64,000 nucleotides of DNA from Nocardia cerradoensis NBRC 101014 (GCF_000308535.1 NZ_BAFW01000008.1:1-64000), one strand, 5' to 3'; positions 17,288 to 26,922 are shown, counted from the stretch's first letter. Notes: generated by a model not told the origin, from the letters alone. Numbers and translations are program-made.

Positions 17288-17650
17288 ACTGGGCACATGA
17301 CCGAATTGGTGACCGAATTCCGCCGGAGTGTGGCGAAAATCACCGTTTGACGATGTTCCCTGCGCAATCGCTATCGATGGAAGTTGCTGATCGGCCGCGA
17401 TGGCAGGCCGTACCGGCGGCGGAACTCTCCGCGCCGCGCTGAAGGTGACATCACCGCTGGTCGACGCATGCGGAGATGGTGTCTCATCGGCTTCTCGCGA
17501 CGGCTGTCGCGTTCGCTGAGAATTGTCCGAGGCGATTGTGCTGGAGTTATGGCGGAGCCCTATGCTGTCGGTAACAAACCGTTTGGCTGTTTATGACCCT
17601 CTATTCAGACTTGAAGGTCTAAAGCGGCTGGATTTCCCTGACCGATTCTG
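17288..17650. other. Intergenic region hpt-LysR (about 360 bases)
   Basis: No convincing gene: frames here are short and lack start context. It probably holds the LysR promoter; a TTGTGC / TATGCT pair at 17536 and 17561 is a weak candidate with a 19-base spacer. An imperfect inverted repeat AGAC-N6-GTCT is at 17607-17620. Confidence 0.5.
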
Positions 17651-17665
17651 ATAGCAAGGTGCTAT
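17651..17665. promoter_or_regulatory. Perfect LysR-type palindrome over the start codon
   Basis: ATAGCA-AGG-TGCTAT is a perfect inverted repeat that contains the T-N11-A spacing (T17652, A17664) of LysR-family boxes. It covers the ribosome-binding AAGGTG and the first two bases of the ATG, so binding would block initiation: a likely autorepression site. Confidence 0.6.
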
Positions 17666-18545
17666 GGACCCGCATTTGCGCGACCTGCGGTACTTCGTCG
17701 CCGTCGCTGAGGAACTGCACTTCACCAATGCCGCGCAGCGGCTGCACATCGCTCAACCCACCCTCTCGCGGCAGATCCGCCAGCTCGAGCGTCAGCTCGA
17801 CGTGGTCCTGTTCGATCGCAACCAGCGCAGCGTCGCGCTGACCGTCGCCGGTAAAGAACTGCTCGAGGGCGCCCGCCGCATCCTGGAGCTGTGGGAGGTC
17901 ACCAACGTGGCCCTCCAGGAAGCCGGTGAGGTGTTGCGGGTCGGTATCCAGAGCTCGATCGGACGCGGTCTGATCGCCGAACTGGAAAGCGCCAGCGGAC
18001 ATCGGCTGGCCCTGCATTCGGCATCGTGGACCGATCCCTCCAGCGGCCTCGCGGGCCGGCAGGCCGATCTGGCGTTGATGTGGTTGCCGGTGCCCGATTC
18101 CGGGCGCTACCGCTGGCAGGTGCTGCGCACCGAGGCGAGGTGGGTGCTGCTCCCCGAGAACCACCGGCTGGCCGATCACGAGGCCATCGAATTCGCCGAC
18201 CTGATCGACGAGCCGTTCATCGCGATGCCCGCCGAAGCCGGTGCGGCACGCGACTTCTGGCTCGGCGGCGACGCCCGCGGCGGGCGGCAGGCCAAGATCG
18301 GTGGCGAGGCCGCCACCGCCGAGGAACGGCTCGAGGCCGTCAGCCTCGGACTCGGCGTCTGTCTGCTGGCCGAGAACAATGTGCCGATGTATCGGTGGCC
18401 CGGACTCACCGCCCGCCCGGTCGCCGGCCTCGCGCCGTGTGAACTCGCCATGGTGTGGCGCGCGGACGACGACCGGCCGACCATTCTCGATTTCGCCAAT
18501 CGCGTTGTGGCCGGAGGCTTTTCCGTCGTCGAAGACGAGCGGTGA
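17664..18545 (+). CDS. LysR family transcriptional regulator
   Basis: 293 residues. The N-terminal winged helix DLRYFVAVAEELHFTNAAQR, HIAQPTLSRQIRQLERQL is textbook LysR; the rest is the periplasmic-binding-like effector domain. The ligand is unknown. The amidase gene converges on it rather than diverging, so the usual neighbour-target rule gives no target; the palindrome over its own start points to autoregulation. Confidence 0.9.
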   Translation: MDPHLRDLRYFVAVAEELHFTNAAQRLHIAQPTLSRQIRQLERQLDVVLFDRNQRSVALTVAGKELLEGARRILELWEVTNVALQEAGEVLRVGIQSSIGRGLIAELESASGHRLALHSASWTDPSSGLAGRQADLALMWLPVPDSGRYRWQVLRTEARWVLLPENHRLADHEAIEFADLIDEPFIAMPAEAGAARDFWLGGDARGGRQAKIGGEAATAEERLEAVSLGLGVCLLAENNVPMYRWPGLTARPVAGLAPCELAMVWRADDDRPTILDFANRVVAGGFSVVEDER

Positions 18546-18573
18546 GCGCTGGCGAAGACGAGCGGTGAGCGCT
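18530..18573. repeat. Direct repeat at convergent gene ends
   Basis: A 21-base segment beginning CGAAGACGAGCGGTGAGC occurs twice with a 23-base period (18530-18550 and 18553-18573), spanning the LysR stop and reaching the amidase stop. It looks like a small tandem duplication. Confidence 0.8.
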
Positions 18574-20309
18574 CAGGCGGTGCGCTGCCAGGGCTGAGCC
18601 GTCTCCAACTGCGCGGCCAGGCGTAGCAGCGTCGATTCACTGCCGGGCGGCCCGGCCAGCTGTGCGGCCACCGGCGTCCCGGTGCGCGGGTGCAGCCCCA
18701 TCGGGACGCTCACCGCGGGCCAGCCGACCAGATTCCACAGCGGCGTGAACGGCGAGAAGCGCACGTTGGCAACGACATTGGCCAGCCAGCCCCGGGCGTG
18801 CCAATTGCGCGCCGCGAGGGCCGGCGTGGCCAGCGTCGGCGTGATCACCACATCGTGCTGCTCGAAGAAGTCGAGCAATCGCGCCTCGATCCGGTCGACC
18901 TGATTCGGCCGGACCAGACCGGCCTTCAGCACCGCCCGGCCCAGCGCGATATGCACGCGGCTACGGCGTTGCAGCAGTTCCGGATTCGCGACCGCACCCG
19001 CCTCGCGCGCGGCATTGGCCAGCCAGCGCCACGCCAGCGCGGTGGTCGCGCCCTGATACGGCAGTGCGGCGGGCGCGACGCCGTGACCGGCCTCCTCGGC
19101 GAGCCGGGCGGCGGTCTGCGCCGCCGCGGCCCAGTGCCTGTCCACCCGCACCAGCGGGGACGGCGATCCGGGCGCGATCGCGATGCGCAGCGGCGTCGGC
19201 GGTTCCAGATCGGCGAGGGCGGGCCGGTCGGCCAGCACCGACAGCATGAGTGCCGCATCGGCGACCGTGGTCGCGAGCACCCCGTTCTCGGTCATCCCGC
19301 TCCAGGAGTCGACTCCCACCTGGGCCGGGACCACGCCGCGTCCCGGCTTGATGCCGAAGACGCCGCAGCATGCGGCGGGTATGCGCACCGACCCGAGTCC
19401 GTCGTTACCGTGGGCCACCGGCACGAGCCCGGCGCCGACCGCGGCACCCGATCCACCCGAGGATCCACCGGCGCTGTAGCGAATATTCCACGGGGAACGA
19501 GCGATTCGCTCGGGCGTGTCGGAGGTGCCCCACAGCGCACCCTCCGGCATCTCCGTCAGGCCGACCACGATCGCGCCCGCGGCCCGCAGCCGCCGCACCA
19601 CCGGGTGATCCGTGGCGGCCGGGACGCCCGATCCCGCGCGCGAACCCGCGTCGGTGATCTCACCGGCCACATCGATGTTGTTCTTCACCGCGACGGGGAC
19701 GCCCGCCAACGGGAGGATGTCGAGGTCGGCGCGGTCGGCCAGGGCGCGGCTCTCGGCCCGTGCCCGCTCCGCGCGGACGGTGTGGAAGGCGCCCACCCGT
19801 GTATCGCCCCCGGCGATGCGATCCAGCGCGGCGTCGACGACCTGCCCGGCCGTGACCAGACCGTCGCGCACCGCGGCGGCGATCGCGACGGCGGTCGTCA
19901 ACTTCGCTGGGTTGGGGGCGTTCTCGGCGCCGCCGCCGGGGAGCGGCTCACCGCTCGCGGGCTCCGGGCCGGCCGTCGACGAGGGCGAATCGTGGTGCCG
20001 AGTTCGCGTGGACTTCCTCGTGTCCGCAGGGCCTTCGGTAGCCGCGGAGTCATCGGTGCCGGGCCGGTCGGTGGCCGAGGTCGCTGCCGGTTCCGCGGCG
20101 GGCGGTTGCGGCCGGTCACCCGGTGTGGTCGTCGACTCCGAATCTGCGCTGGAATCCTGGTGCGGTCCGGCGTTTTCCGCCGGTGTCCCGGAGGCCGGAT
20201 CCACTGGTCCGGAGCCGGTGGGTTCGTCTGCGTCCACTGCTACCTCCCGGGTGGCGCGCGAGACGGCGTTCGATGTCGCGTCGGCTAGTGCGGTGCCCTC
20301 GTTGTGCAT
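18573..20309 (-). CDS. Amidase signature family hydrolase with long disordered N-terminus
   Basis: 578 residues, about 110 more than typical. The amidase core starts near residue 130. The Ser-cisSer-Lys triad is visible: Lys in [11 protein letters not shown], cis-Ser in [11 protein letters not shown] and nucleophile Ser in [12 protein letters not shown]. Such enzymes hydrolyse carboxamides; the exact substrate cannot be read. Residues 20-130 are Pro/Ser/Thr/Ala/Glu-rich and without predicted fold. The ATG at 20309 lacks a strong ribosome site, so an internal start is possible. Confidence 0.85.
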   Translation of the reverse strand: MHNEGTALADATSNAVSRATREVAVDADEPTGSGPVDPASGTPAENAGPHQDSSADSESTTTPGDRPQPPAAEPAATSATDRPGTDDSAATEGPADTRKSTRTRHHDSPSSTAGPEPASGEPLPGGGAENAPNPAKLTTAVAIAAAVRDGLVTAGQVVDAALDRIAGGDTRVGAFHTVRAERARAESRALADRADLDILPLAGVPVAVKNNIDVAGEITDAGSRAGSGVPAATDHPVVRRLRAAGAIVVGLTEMPEGALWGTSDTPERIARSPWNIRYSAGGSSGGSGAAVGAGLVPVAHGNDGLGSVRIPAACCGVFGIKPGRGVVPAQVGVDSWSGMTENGVLATTVADAALMLSVLADRPALADLEPPTPLRIAIAPGSPSPLVRVDRHWAAAAQTAARLAEEAGHGVAPAALPYQGATTALAWRWLANAAREAGAVANPELLQRRSRVHIALGRAVLKAGLVRPNQVDRIEARLLDFFEQHDVVITPTLATPALAARNWHARGWLANVVANVRFSPFTPLWNLVGWPAVSVPMGLHPRTGTPVAAQLAGPPGSESTLLRLAAQLETAQPWQRTA

Positions 20310-20459
20310 ATGTCAAAGCCCCCGTCGCGTTGTGGTCGATATGGGCTGTTTTCGATGTTGTCGCGCAAGTTATCACTTTCGGCGACGCACACCGTTGATG
20401 ATCACGGGGCGTGGCGGATGGTGCCGCGAAACCACGACCGCGATGCCCGAATGCACGGT

Positions 20460-20488
20460 GGCCGCGGCACCCACTGGACACCGCGGCC
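20460..20488 (-). terminator. Hairpin after the ALDH-SDR operon
   Basis: GGCCGCGG and CCGCGGCC pair perfectly across a 13-base loop, 23 bases past the SDR stop; no U-tract is visible. The 200-base gap also carries the amidase promoter. Confidence 0.45.
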
Positions 20489-20510
20489 GGACAACACGTT
20501 TCGCTCCGCG

Positions 20511-21350
20511 CTATTCGGTGCCGCTGCGGACCCGCTCCTCGTAGGCCTTGCGGGCGGCCGAATCGACATCGCCGAGGAAGGTCTGCTGCGCGCCCAGGGC
20601 ACGCCCGATCGCATCGCCCACCGACTCCGGCAGCAGTCCGACCACCTGCGAGATGGCGCCGGCGACCTTGGTCACCCGGACCTTCGACTTCGGCGTCACC
20701 AGGAGTTTCGCGATGGCCTCGGCGATCTCCTCCGGCTCGGCCGGGCGCATCAGCTTCGGCGCCGAAACACCCGATCCCAGTTCGGTATTCGTCAGCGTCG
20801 GCAGCACCGAGGAGAACGACACGCCCGTATCGCGATACTCCTCCCGCAGCGTGTCGGTGAAGCCCAGGACCGCGTGTTTGGTGGCGTTGTAGGTCGCCAG
20901 ACCCGGGATGTGGGTCTCACCGGCGAGGGAGGCGATGTTGATGATGTGGCCGCTTCGCCGCGGCAACATCCGGGCCAGCGCCAGTTTCGAGCCCAGGATG
21001 ACGCCGTAGACATTGATATCGATGATGCGGCGGGTCAACGCATCCGGTTCGTCGACCACCTTGCCGGTCGGCATGATGCCGGCGTTGTTGATCAGCACAT
21101 CGACAGGACCCAGCGCCCGTTCCACCTCGTCGAGGAAACTGCTGAACGACTGCTGGTCGGTGACGTCCACCCGGCCGTAGTGATCGAAATCGTGGTCGGT
21201 GCCGGACTGTTTGACGGCCGTCTCGTCCACATCGCCGATGGCGATCTTCGCGCCGAGTTGCTGCAGCCGCGTCGCGGTCGCCAGGCCGATACCGCGGGCG
21301 CCGCCCGTGATGACGACGACCTTGCCGTTGATCTTGCCGAAGTCGGTCAC
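20511..21350 (-). CDS. Short-chain dehydrogenase/reductase, second gene of ALDH operon
   Basis: 279 residues. Its GTG overlaps the aldehyde dehydrogenase stop (GTGA) and has GGAGGG eight bases upstream, so the two are translationally coupled. The cofactor motif TGGARGIG is at 15-22, then NNAGIMPTG and the catalytic YNATKHA. The acidic residue after the second strand (GDVDE) favours NAD(H). The substrate is probably an alcohol or ketone linked to the dehydrogenase pathway, by inference from context. Confidence 0.88.
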   Translation of the reverse strand: MTDFGKINGKVVVITGGARGIGLATATRLQQLGAKIAIGDVDETAVKQSGTDHDFDHYGRVDVTDQQSFSSFLDEVERALGPVDVLINNAGIMPTGKVVDEPDALTRRIIDINVYGVILGSKLALARMLPRRSGHIINIASLAGETHIPGLATYNATKHAVLGFTDTLREEYRDTGVSFSSVLPTLTNTELGSGVSAPKLMRPAEPEEIAEAIAKLLVTPKSKVRVTKVAGAISQVVGLLPESVGDAIGRALGAQQTFLGDVDSAARKAYEERVRSGTE

Positions 21351-23107
21351 TTCTTCCCTCCGACCGTGTCGAGCACGTCCTTGATGCCCAGCCGGCGCAT
21401 ACCGCGCGCACCCGCGGCGCGCATCGCGGCCAGCGCGAAACCGAGTTTGGTGGTGTTGTACGGGAACCACATGAGTTCTTTTTCCTGCGTGGGCAGGATC
21501 GGCACGGTGATGGCCTGTTTGCGGCAGTACTTGCGCACGCCGTCGGCTCCGCCCCAGCGCGCGCCCACACCGGACTGCTGCCAGCCGCCCATGGGCAGCG
21601 CGAAGCTGAACATGTTGGCGAAGACGTCGTTGATGTTCACCGCGCCCGCATTCAGTTGGCGCGCAACACGTTCCCCGCGAGCCTTGTCGCCGGTCCACAC
21701 CGACGCGGACAGGCCGTAGATCGAATCGTTGGCCAGCCGAACGGCTTCGGCCTCGTCGGCGACCTTCATCACCGGGATGGTCGGGCCGAAGGTCTCCTCG
21801 GTCATACAGCTCATCGAGTGGTCGACGTCGGCCAGCACGGTGGGCTGGTAGAAGGTGCCCACACCGGTTGCCTTGCCGCCGGTCACCGCCCGTGCGCCCT
21901 TGGCGATCGCATCCTCGACGTGGTCGGAGACGATCGATTTCTGCGCGTCGTTGGCCAGCGCGCCGACATCGTATTTCGGCTCCCGCCCGTCGGCGCCCTG
22001 CCGCAGTTCGCGCACGTGCGCGGCCAGCTTCTCGACGAAGGTGTCGTAGACCGGCGCCTCGACATAGACCCGCTCGACCGAGATGCACACCTGCCCGGCG
22101 TTGAACAGACCGCCGAAGGCGATGCCGTAGGCGGCGCGGTCGATATCGGCGTCGGCCAGCACGATCGCCGGATCCTTGCCGCCGAGTTCCAAGCTGTAGG
22201 GGATGAGCCGCTCCACGCAGGCCGCGGCGATCCGCTTACCGGTCTTGGTCGAACCCGTGAACTGCACGTAGTCGACGTTGTCGACGACCGCCGCACCCGT
22301 CTCGCCGGCGCCGGTCACCACGGCCAGCACCGGCGGCGCACCGATTTCGGCCCAGCCGCGCGCCAATTCCAGCGCGGACAGCGGGGTCACCTCGGACGGC
22401 TTGAGAACGACCGCGGCACCGGCGGCCAGCGCCGGAATCACATCGATCACCGGCATCGCCAGCGGGAAATTCCACGGCGTGATCACGCCGACCACGGGAT
22501 AGGGCCGGTAGGCGGTGGTCAGCTTCTTGACCCGGGCCAGCGGGCTGTGCGGGGAGGGATGTTCGTCGGAGAGGAACTTGCCGGCGCGCCGGGCGTAATA
22601 GCCGGTGAGGTCGACCGAGAAGCTCGGATCGATCAGCGCGTCGACGCGGGCCTTGCCGGTTTCGGACTGCAGCACATCGGCGAGATGATCGGTGTGATCG
22701 ATGATCCAGTCCTGCAGCTTCAGCAGCCACTCCTTGCGGCCCTCCGGCCCGATGGCTTCCCATTCGGGCTGGTAGAGCCGCAGTTCGCGCACCTTGGCGG
22801 CCACCGCGTCGGCCGATTCGGCGGGGACGGTGCCCACCAGCTCGCCGGTCGCGGGGTTGCGCACCTCGATGTCGGTGACCACCGCGGTCGCCTGCCGCGC
22901 GGGTGCGCGATCCTTCTGCGCGGTTGCCGCCGGGGCCGATTTCGTCGCCGCCGGCGTGCTCGACTTCGCGGCCGGGGCGGACTTGGCCGCCTTCGCGGGT
23001 GTCTTCTTGGCCGCGGTCCGGCCCGCGGTCTTCCGGGCGGCCGGCTTGCTTGCGCCGGTCGATGTCCCGGCCGTGGATTCGCCGGGTGACGGTTCGGTAT
23101 TCGGCAC
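21347..23107 (-). CDS. NAD(P)-dependent aldehyde dehydrogenase, succinate-semialdehyde type, with Lys/Ala-rich tail
   Basis: 586 residues from a GTG with GGGGAGAG upstream (an ATG at 23152 would add 15). The ALDH domain from about residue 75 has VVGVITPWNFPLAMP, catalytic Glu in LELGGKDPAIV and Cys in NAGQVCISVE, and matches succinic-semialdehyde dehydrogenase-like enzymes best. The first 75 residues are unusual: repeated Ala-Lys-Pro-Thr units (KKTPAKAAK, AAKSSTPAATKS) like histone H1 tails. It leads the operon with the SDR and reads away from a PucR-type regulator. Confidence 0.88.
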   Translation of the reverse strand: MPNTEPSPGESTAGTSTGASKPAARKTAGRTAAKKTPAKAAKSAPAAKSSTPAATKSAPAATAQKDRAPARQATAVVTDIEVRNPATGELVGTVPAESADAVAAKVRELRLYQPEWEAIGPEGRKEWLLKLQDWIIDHTDHLADVLQSETGKARVDALIDPSFSVDLTGYYARRAGKFLSDEHPSPHSPLARVKKLTTAYRPYPVVGVITPWNFPLAMPVIDVIPALAAGAAVVLKPSEVTPLSALELARGWAEIGAPPVLAVVTGAGETGAAVVDNVDYVQFTGSTKTGKRIAAACVERLIPYSLELGGKDPAIVLADADIDRAAYGIAFGGLFNAGQVCISVERVYVEAPVYDTFVEKLAAHVRELRQGADGREPKYDVGALANDAQKSIVSDHVEDAIAKGARAVTGGKATGVGTFYQPTVLADVDHSMSCMTEETFGPTIPVMKVADEAEAVRLANDSIYGLSASVWTGDKARGERVARQLNAGAVNINDVFANMFSFALPMGGWQQSGVGARWGGADGVRKYCRKQAITVPILPTQEKELMWFPYNTTKLGFALAAMRAAGARGMRRLGIKDVLDTVGGKK

Positions 23108-23151
23108 GATGCTGTCTCTCCCCACGTGCGCTGCGCTGCGAACGGTTGACA

Positions 23152-23188
23152 TTGTGAATCACTTCACTGATCTATGATCGTGTCACAA
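23152..23188. promoter_or_regulatory. Inverted repeats in the ALDH/PucR divergent promoter
   Basis: GTGAA-TCAC-TTCAC at 23154-23167 and an outer TTGTGA...TCACAA pair (23152-23157 with 23183-23188) lie in the 200-base gap between the two start codons. They are candidate sites for the divergent PucR-type protein or another regulator. Confidence 0.45.
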
Positions 23189-23311
23189 CGATTCCCGCGC
23201 TGCTTGGTCTTTGCGGTCAAGGACTCAGCCGGAATTTGGCGCCAGAGCACAAAAATCTCGCGGCCACCGGCGGGCTGCGACACGAGATCGGGTGAACGAG
23301 GGGGATCGGTG

Positions 23312-24733
23312 ATGGCGACAGCCCCGTCCGATGTAGCGGTCCGGCAGTGGATGGCCGATTTCGTCGCCGAGACACTGCGCGGCGAGACCCTCGAACAGAT
23401 GGTGGCCCGGCTCGACGCGCAGATCATCGGCCGCGTGCCGGAACTGACCGATCGCGATCTGCGCCGCGATCTGGAATCCAGCACCCGGGCGCACGCCTTG
23501 GCCGTCCTCAGCGGTCTCACCCAGGACGCGATGGAATACGCGGTCCCCGAACAGGCGCACGCCTTCGCCCGCACGCTGGCCCGCCGCGGCTACGACCTGC
23601 GGCTGCTGCTGCGCGTCTACCACGCCGGCCAGGAGGCCGCGATCGACTACATGACCGAGGTGATCGACGAGCGCCGGCTGCCCGAGCAGTTCGAACGCTC
23701 GGCGCTGATCCGGCTGTTCGAACGCTCCACCCGCTGGGTGAACACCTCCGTCGAGGCGCTGACCGACACCTATATGCAGGAGCGGGAGCGCGGCCTGCGC
23801 GCGGCGCTCAACCAGCGCACCGAGATCGTGCGGACCCTGCTGTCGGGCGAGGACGTCGACGCGGACTACGCCTCGGCGCGACTGGGCTTCCGTCTCGCGC
23901 AACGCCAGGTCGCGATCGTGCTGTGGACCGATTCCGCCGCGCGCGGTGCCGGTGCGCTCCTGTCCGCCGCGGCGGACGGGTTCGCCCGTGCCGGGTTCGA
24001 CCTCCCCGGCACGGGCGACGGCCCGCGGGAAGGCCCGGACGCCGTGACCGGAACGGGCGACGGTATCGCCGGAAGCGACCGTGTTGTGGGGGACCGCGGC
24101 GTCGTGGGGGACCGCGGCGCGGACGACCGGCTGACGGCCGGCAGTGACGAACTCGGACGGCTGGAACGAACGGCGACGCGGCTGGCCACCGCGCTCGGCG
24201 GGGTCGGCGTCCTGACCGTCCCGGCGGGATCGGCGGCGCTGTGGGCGTGGCTCGCGGCCGACGCCGAGGCGGTCGCCGCGGTCGCCGCCGATATCGTCGC
24301 CGCGCCGATGCGCCTCACGCTGGGCTCGTCCGCGACGGGTGTGGCCGGATTCCGGCAGAGCCATCGCGATGCGATCGCGGCGCGGCAGGTGGCCGAGCGG
24401 GCGGCCGTAGATCTCGGCCGGGTGCTGCCGTACGCGCGGGTCGAACCCGCCTATCTGGCCGGTGCGGACGTCGCGGCGATGCGCGCGCTGATCCGGCGGG
24501 AACTCGGACCGCTGGCCGCTCCGGATGCGAATTCGGCGCGGCTGCGCGAGACGTTGCTCGCCTACTTGAGCTGTCACCGCAGCCCGGAGGGCGCGGCGGC
24601 GCGCCTGGGCGTGCACAAGAACACGGTCCGCTACCGCATTCAGCGCATCGAGGAGACGCTCGGGCGTCGCATCGAGGAATGCGGCCTGCGGCTCGAGCTG
24701 GCGCTGGAATGCGTGGCGGTCTACGGGGTGTGA
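23312..24733 (+). CDS. PucR/CdaR-type transcriptional regulator
   Basis: 473 residues. The C-terminus LLAYLSCHRSPEGAAARLGVHKNTVRYRIQRIEETLG is the PucR helix-turn-helix; the N-terminal half is a helical sensor domain of the kind seen in many actinobacterial members. A Gly/Asp-rich insert near residues 235-285 has two copies of VVGDRG from a short DNA repeat. ATG chosen for AGGGGG eight bases upstream. It faces the ALDH-SDR operon across a palindromic promoter and probably controls it in response to the pathway substrate (inference). Confidence 0.88.
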   Translation: MATAPSDVAVRQWMADFVAETLRGETLEQMVARLDAQIIGRVPELTDRDLRRDLESSTRAHALAVLSGLTQDAMEYAVPEQAHAFARTLARRGYDLRLLLRVYHAGQEAAIDYMTEVIDERRLPEQFERSALIRLFERSTRWVNTSVEALTDTYMQERERGLRAALNQRTEIVRTLLSGEDVDADYASARLGFRLAQRQVAIVLWTDSAARGAGALLSAAADGFARAGFDLPGTGDGPREGPDAVTGTGDGIAGSDRVVGDRGVVGDRGADDRLTAGSDELGRLERTATRLATALGGVGVLTVPAGSAALWAWLAADAEAVAAVAADIVAAPMRLTLGSSATGVAGFRQSHRDAIAARQVAERAAVDLGRVLPYARVEPAYLAGADVAAMRALIRRELGPLAAPDANSARLRETLLAYLSCHRSPEGAAARLGVHKNTVRYRIQRIEETLGRRIEECGLRLELALECVAVYGV

Positions 24734-24737
24734 ACGC

Positions 24738-24989
24738 TCAGACGCGGTCGCCGGTCGCGCGCAGCGGGGGTTCCGCCGCCGCGGTGACCGGATGATCGGG
24801 CAGTTCGGCCAGCAGTGTCGTCGTCGCCGCGGCCACCGCGGCCACCGCCTTGTCGAAGGCCGGTTTCGTGACATACGACAGACCGGTCAGGCCACCCACC
24901 TTCCGCACGTATTCCTGTGCGGCAGCGAAGATTTCCTGGTCGGTGGCGCGGGGTTCGAGCCCGCGCAGCACGGTGATGTTGCTACCCAT
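24738..24989 (-). CDS. DUF2277 family protein
   Basis: 83 residues. The pattern NITVLRGLEPRATDQEI, AAAQEYVRKVGGLTG and the helix AFDKAVAAVAAATTTLLAEL is that of DUF2277, a small conserved family of unknown function; the usual MCRNI start is MGSNI here. It ends four bases from the convergent PucR-type gene. Confidence 0.75.
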   Translation of the reverse strand: MGSNITVLRGLEPRATDQEIFAAAQEYVRKVGGLTGLSYVTKPAFDKAVAAVAAATTTLLAELPDHPVTAAAEPPLRATGDRV

Positions 24990-25172
24990 GGCGCCGAGAG
25001 TAGCCCTAGGCAGGGGCTTACGGCGCCCGATGAAACGGCAAATGTGAAAAATGTGTGTATCGGACTGTGGCGGTATGTCCAGAAGCGCCGGAATCCGCCC
25101 TTCGAGGTCACAGTCGACACGGCATCGGGAGATAACCGAACCCCCGGATGGCGGATGCGACACAATCGGATC

Positions 25173-25994
25173 ATGGCTGCCCGCGACATGCCGACCCTGA
25201 CCACATTCCCCTATCCGGAACTGGACGAGCGCGAGGACGACCACTGGTCCGGCGCCCAGGTTTCCGACGACGAATTGCGCGCGCTGTCCCTGGGGGCGTT
25301 CTACTCCGCCCGCTGGGACGCTTTCCACGATGCGCTGCTGCTCGGTCCCGAACGAGAACATCCGCTCGGCGACCGCCGCGAACTGGCCATCGACACGCTG
25401 ACCGGGGCCTGGGGGATCACCGACGGGACCGAGGCGATGGCGTCGATGGAACAGCTGCTCGACGGGATGCACGCACCGCTGTACGCGCTGGTCCATCCGC
25501 TGGTGAACGCGGCCCTCAATTCGCCCGAACGGGACCGCTTCGGTGAGCGCGCCGATCGGCATCGCGCCTTCCTGCGGCAGGTCGGGGCGTTTCGGGGAAT
25601 GGACAACCCGGAGGCGCTGGTCCGCGACTACGACATCTGGTCCCAGGCGATCAAACTCGATCTGACCGGCCATCTGGTGCAGCCGCTGCCCGCCGATATC
25701 CAGGCCTGGGATCTCGCCCGGGTGGTCGCGGTGGCGCGGATGGCCTTCACCGCCGGCTACCTCGAGGCCGATACGGCCTGGGATTACGTGATGCGCGCGC
25801 TGCCGCCGGCGCAGAAGCGCTACCGCAATTGGCGGCAGTTCGGCGACGCCTATCTCACCGGCTGGACCTATTGGCAGGCCTGTGAGGACATGGCCGTGCT
25901 CAAGTCCGGCGGCACCGATCGGCGGCTCGAACTCGTCCGACTATGGATGCGGCCGACCAGTCCGTGGCGGCGCATCGCACTCCAAGGCGAGTAG
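25173..25994 (+). CDS. DUF1266 domain protein
   Basis: 273 residues, soluble. The DUF1266 region includes SLGAFYSARWDAF, AWDLARVVAVARMAFTAGYL and the closing RNWRQFGDAYLTGWTYW. DUF1266 proteins are common in actinobacteria and enterobacteria without an agreed function. It stands alone, converging on the next gene with a four-base gap. Confidence 0.75.
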   Translation: MAARDMPTLTTFPYPELDEREDDHWSGAQVSDDELRALSLGAFYSARWDAFHDALLLGPEREHPLGDRRELAIDTLTGAWGITDGTEAMASMEQLLDGMHAPLYALVHPLVNAALNSPERDRFGERADRHRAFLRQVGAFRGMDNPEALVRDYDIWSQAIKLDLTGHLVQPLPADIQAWDLARVVAVARMAFTAGYLEADTAWDYVMRALPPAQKRYRNWRQFGDAYLTGWTYWQACEDMAVLKSGGTDRRLELVRLWMRPTSPWRRIALQGE

Positions 25995-25998
25995 CGCC

Positions 25999-26922
25999 TC
26001 AGTCGGGGAGCGAGCGCAGGATCCCGCGGCCGTAACGCTGGAACTGCGCATCGTCGACCATCGCCAGCGAATGCCGCTCGACCAGTAGTTCCCACTCCGA
26101 ATACAGCTGTGCCACGCCCGGATCCGGCGGCGCCACGGCGCCGTCGGCGGACTCGCGCTGAATCGCGAAGTTCACCGCACCGACGATCCGATCGGTATCG
26201 GCCCGGTCGGTCCCCAGAAAGCTCAGCGTCGTATTGCCGTCGGTGAGGTCGATGCCGTAGTCGCCACCCGGTTCGTCGCCCGAACCCTTGCCGACCTCGG
26301 CCGAGATCAGCGCCGAGACCGGCATCTCGTGCGCATAGCGCGGGGTGGAACCGATCGAGAGCAGCAGCACCCGCCCGGTGGTGACGGCCAGCAGCCCGCG
26401 CCCGCGTCCGGCCGGCGGGACCGCGGTGACCATCGCCGTCTCCAGCATGAATTCGTCGGGTGTGACCATCGTGTGCAGCGCGCCGGCGGCCGAGCGGGTC
26501 TCCCGCCGCGGCGCCATCCGCCGGATCGCGCGGTCGACGTCGGCCCGGGTCGGTCCGCTCTTACCCCAGACCGGTGCGGGTGGCACCAGATCGGGCGCCG
26601 ACATATCGATGCGCTGGGTGGCCAGGATCTGCGAGTTGATCCGTTCCACGATCACGGTCGCGGCCGGCACGTCGTGTTCGGCGATCAGCACCGGGAGCGG
26701 GGTGCGGTCGGCCGGGACGCCGGTGAGGACCGGACTCGGATAACGCAGGTAGATCTCGATCACGACGGCGTCGTCGGCGCGCCGGTTCAGCCGGACCTTC
26801 AGCAGGTCCGACACCGGAACGTCGAGCACCCGCTCGCCATCGGTGCCCGGCCGCAGAACCTGGAGTCGCCCGCCGCCGTGGCGCAGTATCGCTGTGGGTG
26901 TCCGTAGCTCGACTATGTCCAT
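25999..26922 (-). CDS. Conserved hypothetical protein
   Basis: 307 residues, mostly beta-strand in character (AILRHGGGRLQVL, VVIEIYLRYPSP, GLLAVTTGRVLLLSIGS) with no signal peptide or membrane helix; the pattern of an initial and a second strand-rich half suggests two lipid- or peptide-binding barrels of the PH type, which I cannot confirm. The ATG has AGGGGG directly upstream. It diverges from ftsH. Function not recognised. Confidence 0.65.
   Translation of the reverse strand: MDIVELRTPTAILRHGGGRLQVLRPGTDGERVLDVPVSDLLKVRLNRRADDAVVIEIYLRYPSPVLTGVPADRTPLPVLIAEHDVPAATVIVERINSQILATQRIDMSAPDLVPPAPVWGKSGPTRADVDRAIRRMAPRRETRSAAGALHTMVTPDEFMLETAMVTAVPPAGRGRGLLAVTTGRVLLLSIGSTPRYAHEMPVSALISAEVGKGSGDEPGGDYGIDLTDGNTTLSFLGTDRADTDRIVGAVNFAIQRESADGAVAPPDPGVAQLYSEWELLVERHSLAMVDDAQFQRYGRGILRSLPD

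Noticed and set aside
17384..17596. Small plus-strand frame in the hpt-LysR gap
   Set aside because: Arg-rich, no ribosome site, no resemblance to known proteins.
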